A DNA stretch of 64,000 nt from Streptomyces parvus (GCF_014648875.1 NZ_BMRY01000004.1:664930-728929); one strand, 5' to 3'. Positions 52,228 to 60,740 are shown, counted from the first letter of the stretch. Numbers and translations: made by a program. The notes: generated by a model from the sequence alone, not told the origin.

Positions 52228-53378
52228 CGCAGGGCCCCCGTCAGGCTCCGGGCCACCATGACGCGCATGATCTCGTTGGTCCCTTCCAGGATCTGATGGA
52301 CCCGCAGGTCCCGGACGATCTTCTCGATGCCGTACTCGGTCAGATAGCCGTAGCCGCCGTGCAGTTGGAGCGCCCGGTCGGCCACCGAGTAGCCGGTGTC
52401 CGTCGCGAAGTGCTTGGCCATCGCGCACAACTGCGGGGCTCCCGGGGCGTTCCGGTCGAGTGCCTCGGCGGCCTGCCGCACCAGGGCCCGGGCGGCGGCC
52501 AGTTCGGTCGCCATGTCGGCCAGCCGGAACTGCAGCGCCTGCGCGTCCAGCAGCCGGCCGCCGAACGCCTCCCGGTCCGCGAGGTGGGCCAGGCTGCGGT
52601 CCAGGGCGCTCTGCGCGCCGCCCAACGAGCAGGCGGCGATGCCGAGCCGCCCGCCGTTCAGCCCGTTCATCGCGATGCGGAAGCCGCCGCCCTCCTCGCC
52701 GAGCAGCCGGTCCGCCGGGATCCGCACCCCGTCCAGCAGGACCTGCCGGGTGGGCTGGGCGTTCCACCCCATCTTCTTCTCGTTGGCCCCGAACGACAGC
52801 CCGGGATCGTCCCGTTCGACGACGAACGCGGAGATGCCGCGCGGTCCGTCCTCGCCGGTGCGGGCCAGCACGATGTAGAGGTGCGAGGCGCCCGCCCCGG
52901 AGATGAACTGCTTCGTACCCGTCAGCACGTAGTGGTCGCCGTCGCGCACCGCGCGGGTGCGCAGCGCGGCGGCGTCGGACCCGGCGCCGGGCTCGGTCAG
53001 GCAGTAGCTGCCGAGCTGCTCCATGGTGCAGAGATCCGGCAGATAGCGGGCCCGCTGGTCCTCGGTGCCGTAACGGTCGATCATCCAGCCGACCATGTTG
53101 TGGATGGACAGGTAGCCCGCGATGGACGGGCAGCCGGTGGCCAGGGCCTCGAAGACGAGGACCCCGTCGGAGCGGGTCAGCCCGGACCCGCCGAGGTCCT
53201 CCCGTACGTAGACGCCGCCGAGGCCGAGACCCGCCGCCTTGCGCAGGACGTCGACGGGGAAGTGCTTGTCCTGGTCCCAGGCCACCGCGTGCGGGGCCAG
53301 GTGTTCCTGGGCGAAGTCCAGGGTCGTCTCGACGACCGCGAACTGGTCGTCGGTGAGGAGCGTGGTCACGGTGCTCAC
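52224..53378 (-). CDS. Acyl-CoA dehydrogenase (isobutyryl-CoA dehydrogenase-like)
   Basis: The 384-residue flavoenzyme starts at GTG 53378 (VSTVTTLLTDDQFAVVETT). Signatures are YCLTEPGAGSDAAALRTRA and the C-terminal LQLHGGYGYLTEYGIEKIVRDLRVHQILEGTNEIMRVMVARSL, with the catalytic Glu expected in the ILEGTNEI loop. It oxidises a branched short-chain acyl-CoA, here most likely isobutyryl-CoA to methacrylyl-CoA, passing electrons to ETF. The end of etfA lies at the right edge of the window. It overlaps mmsA and the hydrolase gene by four bases. Confidence 0.93.
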   Translation of the reverse strand: MSTVTTLLTDDQFAVVETTLDFAQEHLAPHAVAWDQDKHFPVDVLRKAAGLGLGGVYVREDLGGSGLTRSDGVLVFEALATGCPSIAGYLSIHNMVGWMIDRYGTEDQRARYLPDLCTMEQLGSYCLTEPGAGSDAAALRTRAVRDGDHYVLTGTKQFISGAGASHLYIVLARTGEDGPRGISAFVVERDDPGLSFGANEKKMGWNAQPTRQVLLDGVRIPADRLLGEEGGGFRIAMNGLNGGRLGIAACSLGGAQSALDRSLAHLADREAFGGRLLDAQALQFRLADMATELAAARALVRQAAEALDRNAPGAPQLCAMAKHFATDTGYSVADRALQLHGGYGYLTEYGIEKIVRDLRVHQILEGTNEIMRVMVARSLTGALR

Positions 53379-54877
53379 CCCATGGTCGGAATCGTGAAGC
53401 TCGCGCCGTCCCGGATTCCCGAGGCGGGCCAGCGCGAGGTGACGGTCTTGGTCCGGGTGTAGAAGCGGATGGCGTCCGGGCCGTGCTGGTTCAGGTCGCC
53501 GAAGCCGGACCGCTTCCACCCGCCGAACGTGTGGTACGCCACCGGCACCGGGATCGGCACGTTGACGCCGACCATGCCCGTGTCGACGCGGCGCGTGAAG
53601 TCGCGGGCGGTGTCGCCGTCGCGGGTGAAGAGCGCGACGCCGTTGCCGTACGGGTGCTCCGAGGGCAGCCGCAGCGCCTCCTCGTAGTCCGCCGCACGGA
53701 CCACGGACACCACCGGGCCGAAGATCTCCTCCTGGTAGATCCGCATGTCCGGAGTGACCCGGTCGAAGAGGGAGGCGCCCGCGAAGAAGCCGTCCTCGTG
53801 GCCCTCCAGGGTGAAGTCGCGTCCGTCGACGACCAGTTCGGCGCCCTCCTCGACACCGAGGTCGACGTAGCCGCGGACCCTGTCCACCGCGTCCCGGCCC
53901 ACCAGCGGCCCGAAGTCGGCGTCCGGGTCGTCCGAGCGGCCGATCCGCAGCTCGGCGATCCGCTCGGTGAGCTTGGCGACGAGCGCGTCGGCGGTGGCCT
54001 CGCCGACCGGCACGGCCACCGAGATCGCCATGCACCGCTCGCCCGCCGAGCCGTACCCGGCGCCGATCAGCGCGTCCACGGCCTGGTCCAGGTCGGCGTC
54101 CGGCATCACGATCATGTGGTTCTTCGCCCCGCCGAAGCACTGGGCCCGCTTGCCGTGGGCGGCGGCGGTGGCGTAGATGTGCGCGGCGATCGGCGTCGAG
54201 CCGACGAAGCCGAGCGCCTTGACGCGCGGGTCCTCCAGCAGGGTGTCCACGGCCTCCTTGCCGCCGTTGACGACATTGAGGACCCCCGGCGGAAGGCCCG
54301 CCTCCAGGAAGAGTTCGGCCAGCCGCAGCGGCACCGACGGGTCGCGCTCCGACGGCTTGAGAATGAAGGCGTTCCCGCAGGCCAGAGCGGGCGCGGCCTT
54401 CCACAGCGGGATCATCGCGGGGAAGTTGAACGGAGTGATGCCCGCGACCACCCCGAGCGGCCGGCGCAGCGAGTGGACGTCGATCCCGGCGCCCGCGTTG
54501 TCGCTGAACTCGCCCTTCAGGAGGTGGGGGACACCGGCCGCGAACTCCACCACGTCGAGACCGCGTGCGATGTCGCCGTGCGCGTCGGCCACGGTCTTGC
54601 CGTGCTCGGAGGAGAGCAGCCGGGCCAGGGAGTCCTTCTCCTTCTCCACCAGCTGGAGGAAGCGCAGCAGCACACGGGCGCGGCGCTGCGGGTTCCACTC
54701 GCCCCACTCGCGCTGGGCCTCGACGGCGTCGGTGATCGCCGCCTCGGTCTCGGCCCGGTCGGCCAGCGGAACCCGGGCCTGCACCCGGCCGGTGTTGGGG
54801 TCGAAGACATCGCCGAAGCCGCCCGAGGTGCCGGACGTGTGCTTGCCGCCGATGAAATGGGTGAGCTCGCGGACCAT
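53375..54877 (-). CDS. mmsA: Methylmalonate-semialdehyde dehydrogenase (CoA-acylating)
   Basis: The 500-residue aldehyde dehydrogenase starts ATG 54877. The catalytic Cys282 is in GYGSAGERCMAISVAV, and the family-specific Asn151 is in VAGITPFNFPAMIPLW. The general-base Glu of other aldehyde dehydrogenases is replaced in the LGFVGSTPIA-QCFGGAKNH region, as expected for CoA-acylating MMSDH. It converts methylmalonate semialdehyde to propionyl-CoA, and malonate semialdehyde to acetyl-CoA. It is the first gene of the valine operon. A cobalamin riboswitch points at it from about 245 bp upstream. Confidence 0.95.
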   Translation of the reverse strand: MVRELTHFIGGKHTSGTSGGFGDVFDPNTGRVQARVPLADRAETEAAITDAVEAQREWGEWNPQRRARVLLRFLQLVEKEKDSLARLLSSEHGKTVADAHGDIARGLDVVEFAAGVPHLLKGEFSDNAGAGIDVHSLRRPLGVVAGITPFNFPAMIPLWKAAPALACGNAFILKPSERDPSVPLRLAELFLEAGLPPGVLNVVNGGKEAVDTLLEDPRVKALGFVGSTPIAAHIYATAAAHGKRAQCFGGAKNHMIVMPDADLDQAVDALIGAGYGSAGERCMAISVAVPVGEATADALVAKLTERIAELRIGRSDDPDADFGPLVGRDAVDRVRGYVDLGVEEGAELVVDGRDFTLEGHEDGFFAGASLFDRVTPDMRIYQEEIFGPVVSVVRAADYEEALRLPSEHPYGNGVALFTRDGDTARDFTRRVDTGMVGVNVPIPVPVAYHTFGGWKRSGFGDLNQHGPDAIRFYTRTKTVTSRWPASGIRDGASFTIPTMG

Positions 54878-55121
54878 GGAGACCTGCTCTCGTCGGTGAG
54901 ATCGTCAGGAGAGATCCGGGGATGGCGCACGGCTGCCACCGGCCCACGCACCGGTCGGGTGCACGGGGGCGCGGAAGGGCTGCCGCCGAGAGGGGACGCG
55001 AAGGGCGGAGGCCGTCAGGGAGCGGGGAGAACCGCTCGCCGGGACGTACCTGCGGGGCCGTGGGTGCGGACCGGTGCCATGCGTGTCTGCTCCATCCTCG
55101 TGGAAACACGGAACAACCCGC
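54878..55121 (-). other. Long untranslated leader between the riboswitch and mmsA
   Basis: Read on the minus strand, this stretch links the riboswitch to mmsA and has no convincing gene. A 21-codon frame from ATG 55080 to TGA 55015-55017 follows a GAGGATGGAG sequence and could be a leader peptide or chance. The repeats CACCCGACCGGTG and GCGTGGGCCGGTG (about 54940-54965) could fold. I see no T-run terminator that would uncouple riboswitch and operon. Confidence 0.4.
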
Positions 55122-55299
55122 GGCCGGTATCCTGACTCCCGGATCGCCGCCCGTCCCCCTGCCTTCCCGACGGCTGCTGCACCGTCAGTGGCGTGTCCTG
55201 CGAGGACGGACTCCCCGGTCACAGTGGCGGGACCGCGCCGGAATCACACCGGCTTCCCTGACACCACGGGCCTTGAGGGTGTCCGGCTGTACGCCGGCC
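55122..55299 (-). ncRNA. Cobalamin riboswitch (minus strand, facing mmsA)
   Basis: Read on the minus strand, the aptamer has all conserved blocks. The B12 box lies at 55258-55221, running from GGGAAGCCGGTGTGATTCC to GGTCCCGCCACTGT. It is followed by GCCACTG and GTCGGGAAGG, and the 3' closing block is AGTCAGGATACC (55137-55126). The outer stem P1 pairs GGCCGG (55299-55294) with CCGGCC (55127-55122). It lies between divergent cobF and mmsA. The first gene downstream on its strand is mmsA, which is not a usual B12 target. Confidence 0.93.
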
Positions 55300-55374
55300 A
55301 CCCCGCTGCTCACGAACATATAGTTGGACGTCCTAGTAAGTCCACCCCGCCTCGCCCTGGCATGATCGGCAGAC

Positions 55375-56244
55375 ATGGCAGACAGCAGCGAGGCACCCCG
55401 GCACCTCCTCGTCATCGGCATGGGTGCCGGCGACCCCGACCACCTGACCCTCGCCGCGGTGAAGGCCATGCGGCGGGCCGACGTCTTCTTCGTGCTCGGC
55501 AAGGGCAAGGAGAAGGAGTCCCTGACCCGGCTGCGGCGCGACATCCTCGACGAACACCTCACCGGCCCCTACCGCGTGGTGGAGGCCGACGATCCGTGGC
55601 GCGACCGCACCCAGGACGATGCGGCGCGCTACACCTCGGCGGTGCACGACTGGCGCCACCGCCGCGCGGACATCTGCGAACGCCTGATCATCGAGGAGCT
55701 CGCACCGGGGCAGTGCGGAGCCTTCCTGGTGTGGGGCGATCCGGCCCTGTACGACAGCACGCTCGCGATCCTCGACGACATCCGGGGTCGCGGCACGGTG
55801 GAATTCGGCCACGAGGTGATCCCCGGCATCAGCAGCGTCTCCGCCCTCGCCGCCCGGCACCGCGTCACCCTGAACCAGGTCGGCCGCCCCATCCACATCA
55901 CCCCCGGCAGGCGGCTGGCCCAGGGGTTCCCCGAGGACGACGGCGACATCGTCGTGATGCTCGACGGCCATGAGACCTTCGCCCATCTGACGGGCCGGGG
56001 CCTGTGGATCCACTGGGGCGCCTACATCGGCACCCCCGACGAGATCCTGGTCTCCGGCCCGCTCGACGAGGTGGCCGACGAGATCAGCCGCGTACGCGCG
56101 GAGGCCCGCGAACGGCACGGCTGGATCATGGACACCTACCTGCTGCGGCAGGGGCCGCGCGACGGGGAGGCGTCGGGCGGCGAGAGGGCGGCGGGCCGCC
56201 AGGTGGACGGCGCGGACGGTCCGGTGGGCGGCCCGCTCGGCTGA
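55375..56244 (+). CDS. cobF: Precorrin-6A synthase (deacetylating)
   Basis: The 289-residue tetrapyrrole methylase-fold protein starts ATG 55375. It begins LLVIGMGAGDPDHLTLAAVKAMRRADVFFVLGKG. SAM-binding elements VWGDPALYDSTL and VIPGISSVSALAARHRVTLN follow. In aerobic cobalamin synthesis CobF removes the acetyl group and methylates C1 of precorrin-5. The last about 30 residues are Gly/Arg-rich and look like a loose extension. It is alone here, away from other cob genes, and transcribed away from the neighbouring riboswitch, so that riboswitch does not control it. Confidence 0.93.
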   Translation: MADSSEAPRHLLVIGMGAGDPDHLTLAAVKAMRRADVFFVLGKGKEKESLTRLRRDILDEHLTGPYRVVEADDPWRDRTQDDAARYTSAVHDWRHRRADICERLIIEELAPGQCGAFLVWGDPALYDSTLAILDDIRGRGTVEFGHEVIPGISSVSALAARHRVTLNQVGRPIHITPGRRLAQGFPEDDGDIVVMLDGHETFAHLTGRGLWIHWGAYIGTPDEILVSGPLDEVADEISRVRAEARERHGWIMDTYLLRQGPRDGEASGGERAAGRQVDGADGPVGGPLG

Positions 56245-56254
56245 CGGGTTCGGG

Positions 56255-56452
56255 TCAGCGCCGGGACTCGTGTTCCCGGATGACGCCCAGTCCATGACCG
56301 AGGCTCGGGCACTCGGCGCTCAGGTCGTCACCCCGGACCAGGTAGTTGTCCACCCGGCCGCCTGTCGGCCGCTCGATGGCGCGGTACTGCGTGCCGTTCA
56401 CGGTGATCGTCCAGTCGTCGCCGTCCTGGGCCCACCCGACTGTCTTCTTCAT
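56255..56452 (-). CDS. Small hypothetical protein, 65 residues
   Basis: A 65-residue protein starting ATG 56452 with GGAAG upstream. It reads MKKTVGWAQDGDDWTITVNG, then YRAIERPTGGRVDNYLVRGDD, ending in basic residues. It looks like a compact beta-rich domain with no membrane segment. I do not recognise it. It converges on cobF with an 11-bp gap. Coding status is supported by GC-rich third positions and a plausible start, but it is short. Confidence 0.6.
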   Translation of the reverse strand: MKKTVGWAQDGDDWTITVNGTQYRAIERPTGGRVDNYLVRGDDLSAECPSLGHGLGVIREHESRR

Positions 56453-56765
56453 ATGACGTCTTCCGTTCCTCGATCAGCCCTGCCGGGGATCGGCGGGGCC
56501 GTGTAGTGGGAAGAAGAACGGCTTGTGACGCTCCGTGGTTCCGCATTCCCCTACGCCATTCGGTTACATCTGGGTCACTGCCTCCGCACAGTCGAGACGA
56601 GCGACCTGACCGGCGGTCAGGGAGGGGATGGCGAACAGTCGAACGGCCGGGGAACCTGATGGGCGTCGGCGCGCCGCTCGCGGACCGGGGCTGCCGGAAG
56701 ACCGCCCGTGTCTCACATCGCCGTCCGAAGTGTGAACAACGGTGTGCGCCCGGCGGTCGTCCGCT
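56453..56765. other. Intergenic region upstream of the metE riboswitch
   Basis: I support no gene here. Codon bias is poor in every frame, and A+T content is higher than in the flanks. It should hold the divergent promoters of the 65-residue gene and of metE. I could not place a convincing -35/-10 pair. Confidence 0.4.
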
Positions 56766-56966
56766 TAGGCTGGCCGGCGCAGCTGGTTCGCCCTGTCCGC
56801 CAGGCAGGGTGTCGCAAGAGGGAACCCGGTGGGAATCCGGGACTGCCCCGCAGCGGTGAGTGGGAACGACCGCCGTCATACGCACTGGGCCCGAACGGGT
56901 CTGGGAAGCGACGGCCACTAGGTGTCTGCCCCGGCAGACGTGCCCGCGAGTCCGAAGACCTGCCCG
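56766..56966 (+). ncRNA. Cobalamin riboswitch upstream of metE
   Basis: The conserved blocks are present in order: AGCTGGTTCGCCCTG at the 5' side, the B12 box from GAGGGAACCCGGTGGGAATCC (starting 56820) into GGGACTGCCCCGCAGC, then CTGGGAAGCGACGGCCACTAG, and AGTCCGAAGACCTGCC at the 3' side (56949-56964). It lies 180 bp upstream of the cobalamin-independent methionine synthase, the classical arrangement in which B12 shuts off metE when the B12-dependent enzyme can work. Confidence 0.95.
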
Positions 56967-56970
56967 TTGC

Positions 56971-56994
56971 CCGCACGCGACCGTTCGCGTGCGG
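56971..56994 (+). terminator. Hairpin in the metE leader (riboswitch expression platform)
   Basis: CCGCACGCGA 56971-56980 pairs perfectly with TCGCGTGCGG 56985-56994 around a CCGT loop, immediately after the aptamer. It has no T-run, so it may act as a Rho-type or structural attenuator. How it is coupled to ligand binding is inference. Confidence 0.6.
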
Positions 56995-57145
56995 AGATCT
57001 CGGTGACCTCGTGGGCGGGTCGGCGTAGCCGTCAGGTGGACGGGCACGGTTCGATGTGTCCGGTGTCCGCCCGATACGTCACCCCTTCGCGTCCGCGTCC
57101 CGTCCCGGGGTCTGCACCGCAGACACGCTCGCGAAGGAGAGTCAC

Positions 57146-59470
57146 GTGACAGCGAAGCCCGCAGCCGCGGCAGCACGGGCCACCGTGTACGGCTACCCCC
57201 GCCAGGGTCAGAACCGTGAACTGAAGAAGGCCGTCGAGGGTTACTGGAAGGGCCGCGTCAGCGCCGACGCCCTCCGGCAGACCGCAGCCGATCTGCGCCG
57301 GGGAACCTGGCAGCAGCTCGCCGAGGCCGGCGTCCACGAAGTTCCGACCGGTGATTTCTCGTACTACGACCATGTTCTGGACACCAGCGTCATGGTCGGC
57401 GTGATCCCGGCGCGGCACCAGGACGCCGTGAACGCGAACGCCCTCGACGGCTTCTTCGCCATGGCGCGTGGCAACCAGGACGTCGCTCCGCTGGAGATGA
57501 CGAAGTGGTTCGACACCAACTACCACTATCTGGTGCCCGAGTTGGGTCCGGACACGGTGTTCACGGCGGACTCGGCCAAGCAGGTCGCGGAGTTCAAGGA
57601 GGCCCTGGCGCTGGGGCACACCCCGCGTCCGGTCCTCGTCGGCCCCGTGACCTACCTTCTCCTCGCCAAGGCGGCCCCCGGTGTGGCCGCCGACTTCGAG
57701 CCGCTGACCCTGCTGGACCGGCTGCTGCCGGTGTACGCCGAGGTCCTCGCCGATCTGCGTGCGGCGGGGGCGGAGTGGGTGCAGCTGGACGAGCCCGCTC
57801 TCGTGCAGGACCGCACCCCGGCCGAGCTGAACGCCGCCGCCCGCGCCTACCGCGAGCTCGGCGGACTCACCGACCGGCCCAAGCTGCTGGTCGCCTCCTA
57901 CTTCGGGAGGCTCGGCGAGGCGCTGGCGGTCCTGGCCAAGGCCCCTGTCGACGGGCTCGCCCTCGACTTCACCGAGACCGGCGCCGGCAACCTCGACGAC
58001 CTCGCGGCCGCCGGCGGGCTGCCCGGCAAGCGGCTGGTCGCCGGTGTCGTCAACGGCCGCAACATCTGGATCAACGACTACGAGAAGTCCCTCGCCACGC
58101 TCGGCACCCTGCTCGGTCTCGCCGACCGGGTCGACGTCTCCGCCTCCTGCTCCCTGCTGCACGTCCCGCTGGACGCGAAGGCCGAGCGCGACATCGACCC
58201 GCAGATCGCCCGCTGGCTCGCCTTCGCCCGGCAGAAGACCGAAGAGATCGTCGTCCTGGCCCGCGGTCTGGCCTCCGGCACGGACGCCATCGCGGCCGAA
58301 CTCGCCGCCAACCGGGCCGACCTGGCCTCCCGCGCCGATGCCGCGATCACCCGCGACCCGGCGGTGCGTGCCCGTACGGCGGCGATCACGGACGCGGACG
58401 GCCGCCGTTCCCAGCCGTACGCCGAGCGGACGCTCGCCCAGCGCGCTCATCTCGGGCTGCCGTTGCTGCCGACCACCACGATCGGCTCGTTCCCGCAGAC
58501 CACCGAGCTGCGCACCGCACGCGCCGACTTGCGGGCGGGACGGATCGACGAGGCCGGGTACGAGGAGCGCATCAAGGACGAGATCCGCGAGGTCCTCTCC
58601 TTCCAGGAGAAGGCCGGGATCGATGTCCTGGTGCACGGCGAGCCCGAACGCAACGACATGGTGGAGTACTTCGCCGAGCAGCTCACCGGCTACCTCGCCA
58701 CCCAGCACGGCTGGGTCCAGTCGTACGGCACCCGTTACGTCCGCCCGCCGGTCCTCGCCGGGGACATCTCGCGCCCCGAGCCGATGACGGTGCGGTGGAC
58801 CGCGTACGCGCAGTCGCTCACCGACCGCCCGGTCAAGGGCATGCTCACCGGGCCGGTCACCATGCTCGCCTGGTCCTTCGTCCGCGACGACCAGCCGCTC
58901 GGCGAGACCGCCCGCCAGGTCGCCCTCGCCCTGCGCGACGAGGTCAACGACCTTGAGGCGAACGGCACTTCGGTGATCCAGGTCGACGAACCCGCGCTGC
59001 GCGAGACGCTCCCGCTGCGCGCCGCCGACCACGCCTCCTACCTGGAGTGGGCCACGGAGTCCTTCCGGCTGAGCACCAGCGGGGTGCGGCCTCAGACCCA
59101 GATCCACACGCACATGTGCTACGCCGAGTTCGGTGACATCGTCCAGGCCATCGACGACCTCGACGCCGACGTCATCAGCCTGGAAGCCGCCCGCTCCCAC
59201 ATGCAGGTCGCCCGCGAACTGGCCGCCCACGGCTACCCGCGCGAGGCCGGTCCCGGCGTCTACGACATCCACTCGCCCCGCATCCCCAGTACCGAGGAGG
59301 CAGCGGCCCTTCTCCGCAAGGGACTTGAGGCCATCCCGGCCGAGCGGCTGTGGGTGAACCCCGACTGCGGCCTGAAGACCCGTGGCTGGCCCGAGACCCG
59401 GGCCTCCCTGGAGAACCTGGTCGCCGCCGCGCGGGAGATCCGCGCGGAGCTGCCCACCGAAGCGGCGTGA
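57146..59470 (+). CDS. metE: Cobalamin-independent methionine synthase
   Basis: The 774-residue enzyme starts at GTG 57146, seven bases after AAGGAG 57134-57139. Two related TIM-barrel halves are present. The C-terminal half holds the zinc ligands H656 and C658 (IHTHMCYAEF), E680 (ISLEAAR) and C741 (NPDCGLKTRGW). The N-terminal half begins VYGYPRQGQNRELKKAVEGYWKG. It transfers a methyl group from methyltetrahydrofolate polyglutamate to homocysteine. The cobalamin riboswitch and leader hairpin upstream indicate repression by B12. Confidence 0.97.
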   Translation: MTAKPAAAAARATVYGYPRQGQNRELKKAVEGYWKGRVSADALRQTAADLRRGTWQQLAEAGVHEVPTGDFSYYDHVLDTSVMVGVIPARHQDAVNANALDGFFAMARGNQDVAPLEMTKWFDTNYHYLVPELGPDTVFTADSAKQVAEFKEALALGHTPRPVLVGPVTYLLLAKAAPGVAADFEPLTLLDRLLPVYAEVLADLRAAGAEWVQLDEPALVQDRTPAELNAAARAYRELGGLTDRPKLLVASYFGRLGEALAVLAKAPVDGLALDFTETGAGNLDDLAAAGGLPGKRLVAGVVNGRNIWINDYEKSLATLGTLLGLADRVDVSASCSLLHVPLDAKAERDIDPQIARWLAFARQKTEEIVVLARGLASGTDAIAAELAANRADLASRADAAITRDPAVRARTAAITDADGRRSQPYAERTLAQRAHLGLPLLPTTTIGSFPQTTELRTARADLRAGRIDEAGYEERIKDEIREVLSFQEKAGIDVLVHGEPERNDMVEYFAEQLTGYLATQHGWVQSYGTRYVRPPVLAGDISRPEPMTVRWTAYAQSLTDRPVKGMLTGPVTMLAWSFVRDDQPLGETARQVALALRDEVNDLEANGTSVIQVDEPALRETLPLRAADHASYLEWATESFRLSTSGVRPQTQIHTHMCYAEFGDIVQAIDDLDADVISLEAARSHMQVARELAAHGYPREAGPGVYDIHSPRIPSTEEAAALLRKGLEAIPAERLWVNPDCGLKTRGWPETRASLENLVAAAREIRAELPTEAA

Positions 59471-59597
59471 TCCGGGCCCGGTGCGGGAGCGGCCACCGCC
59501 GCTCCCGCACCGGGCCGTCCCCGTCCGCACCCGTGGGTGTCCGAGCCCGCTGATAGCGTGCCGCTTCCGGACCGAAGATCACGAAAGGACGGGGTAC

Positions 59598-60563
59598 ATG
59601 CGGGAAGTGACCTGCCATGAGGTGGACTCCCGGCGCCTGGACGAGGCGTCGGAAGGCATCGTCGGGCGGACGGCGGGGCGGTGGCACGGCATGCGCTACG
59701 ACGACCCGGCCCCGCGGCGCATGCGCGAACTGGCCGGGGAACTGCTCGACCATGTCGCCGCCCGCATCGCGCAGGGAGCCGCGCTCGACGACGTGACGCG
59801 CTCCGCGCTGCTCACGGCGGCGGAGTGCCGGCTGGGGGAGATGAGCGTCGGCTGCTTCCCCGACGGTGACCAGGAGATCTTCTTCCCGCTGATCGGGGAG
59901 AACCTCAGCACCGAGGACATATCCTTCGGTGATGTCGTCGCCTCCTCGCGAGAGCAGGCCCCGTCGGCCCGTACGTGGCTCGACCTCTTCGCGGCCTGCC
60001 TCGTCAGCGGTCTCGTGTGGGACTGGCAGCGGGTGACCGGACTGCTGCTGCGGGGCGACTTCGCGCCCGCCATCCACGAAGGAGTTCCGTACTCCTCGCT
60101 CGCCTCGGAATCGACCCCGGCGGATCTCGCCGCGATGGACGCCCTGTGCCTGTATCTGACCGAGGCGGCCGGGCACCAGCCCCGCCACTGGCCCACCGTG
60201 ACGCTGCGCAAGCCCGATGCGGCCGAGCGGGCACAGGCCGCCGCCGCGCTCGACGCGGTGGGCGAACCGACCCCCGATCAGCGGCTGTTGCGCGTGCTCC
60301 TCGACGACGAACAGCACGCGTTCGAGCAGGCGTTGGCAGACCGGCTCGACGCCTACCGGGAGAATGTGGGACCGGCTCCCGCGCCCCGCACCCTGCTGCC
60401 CCTCGACACCCTCGCCCTGGCCGCCCTCGCCGTCCAGGTGCACGGATGGGAACCGGGCGTCCGCTCCGGCTATCTGCCGGCCGAACTGCTGGGCTCCCCG
60501 GACGCACTGCGCCGGGCGGCGGAGTCGGGATCCAACAACTTGGGCCCCTGGTACGCGAAGTAG
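59598..60563 (+). CDS. Immunity 49 (Imm49) family-like protein
   Basis: A 321-residue cytoplasmic, mostly helical protein starting ATG 59598. It begins MREVTCHEVDSRRLDEASEG and contains ARTWLDLFAACLVSGLVWDWQRVTGLLLRGDFAPAI and LAAMDALCLYLTEAAGHQPRHWP. I associate these features with the Imm49 family of polymorphic-toxin immunity proteins, though from memory only. No toxin gene is adjacent: metE is upstream and siderophore-type genes follow. It may protect against toxins of neighbours or have been recruited for another role. A 21-bp tandem repeat spans its stop codon. Confidence 0.75.
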   Translation: MREVTCHEVDSRRLDEASEGIVGRTAGRWHGMRYDDPAPRRMRELAGELLDHVAARIAQGAALDDVTRSALLTAAECRLGEMSVGCFPDGDQEIFFPLIGENLSTEDISFGDVVASSREQAPSARTWLDLFAACLVSGLVWDWQRVTGLLLRGDFAPAIHEGVPYSSLASESTPADLAAMDALCLYLTEAAGHQPRHWPTVTLRKPDAAERAQAAAALDAVGEPTPDQRLLRVLLDDEQHAFEQALADRLDAYRENVGPAPAPRTLLPLDTLALAALAVQVHGWEPGVRSGYLPAELLGSPDALRRAAESGSNNLGPWYAK

Positions 60564-60592
60564 CCTCCCTTGGTGCGCGAAGTAGCCTCCCT
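60550..60592. repeat. Tandem 21-bp repeat across the stop codon of the Imm49-like gene
   Basis: GGTACGCGAAGTAGCCTCCCT (60550-60570 without intervening change) recurs as GGTGCGCGAAG.. at 60572-60592, with one mismatch in 21 and a period of 22. The first copy contains the last codons and TAG stop. The second is untranslated. It looks like a recent local duplication. Confidence 0.7.
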
Positions 60593-60628
60593 GAGCAGGC
60601 GGATCGCGCGTCAATCGCACCCTCGAAG

Positions 60629-60647
60629 TTAGGTTAGCCTAACCAGC
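60629..60647 (+). promoter_or_regulatory. Iron box (DmdR/IdeR operator)
   Basis: TTAGGTTAGCCTAACCAGC matches the 19-bp actinobacterial iron box, whose consensus is TTAGGTTAGSCTAACCTAA, except at the last three bases. It lies 94 bp upstream of the PLP decarboxylase gene. It predicts repression of the following two genes by the Fe2+-loaded DmdR/IdeR repressor. Confidence 0.88.
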
Positions 60648-60740
60648 GAGCCCCGGTGGTGGATCTTTCCGCCTCCGGGGTCGCCCCGCGCGGGCCCGCT
60701 TCCGAACGACCCGTCCGCACCACGACCGAAGGTCCTCGCC

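Noticed and set aside
55015..55080. A 21-codon frame after the minus-strand riboswitch as a B12-regulated gene
   Set aside because: It is very short, lacks resemblance to CbtB or other B12-regulated small proteins, and has no clear coding bias. It is mentioned only as a possible leader peptide.
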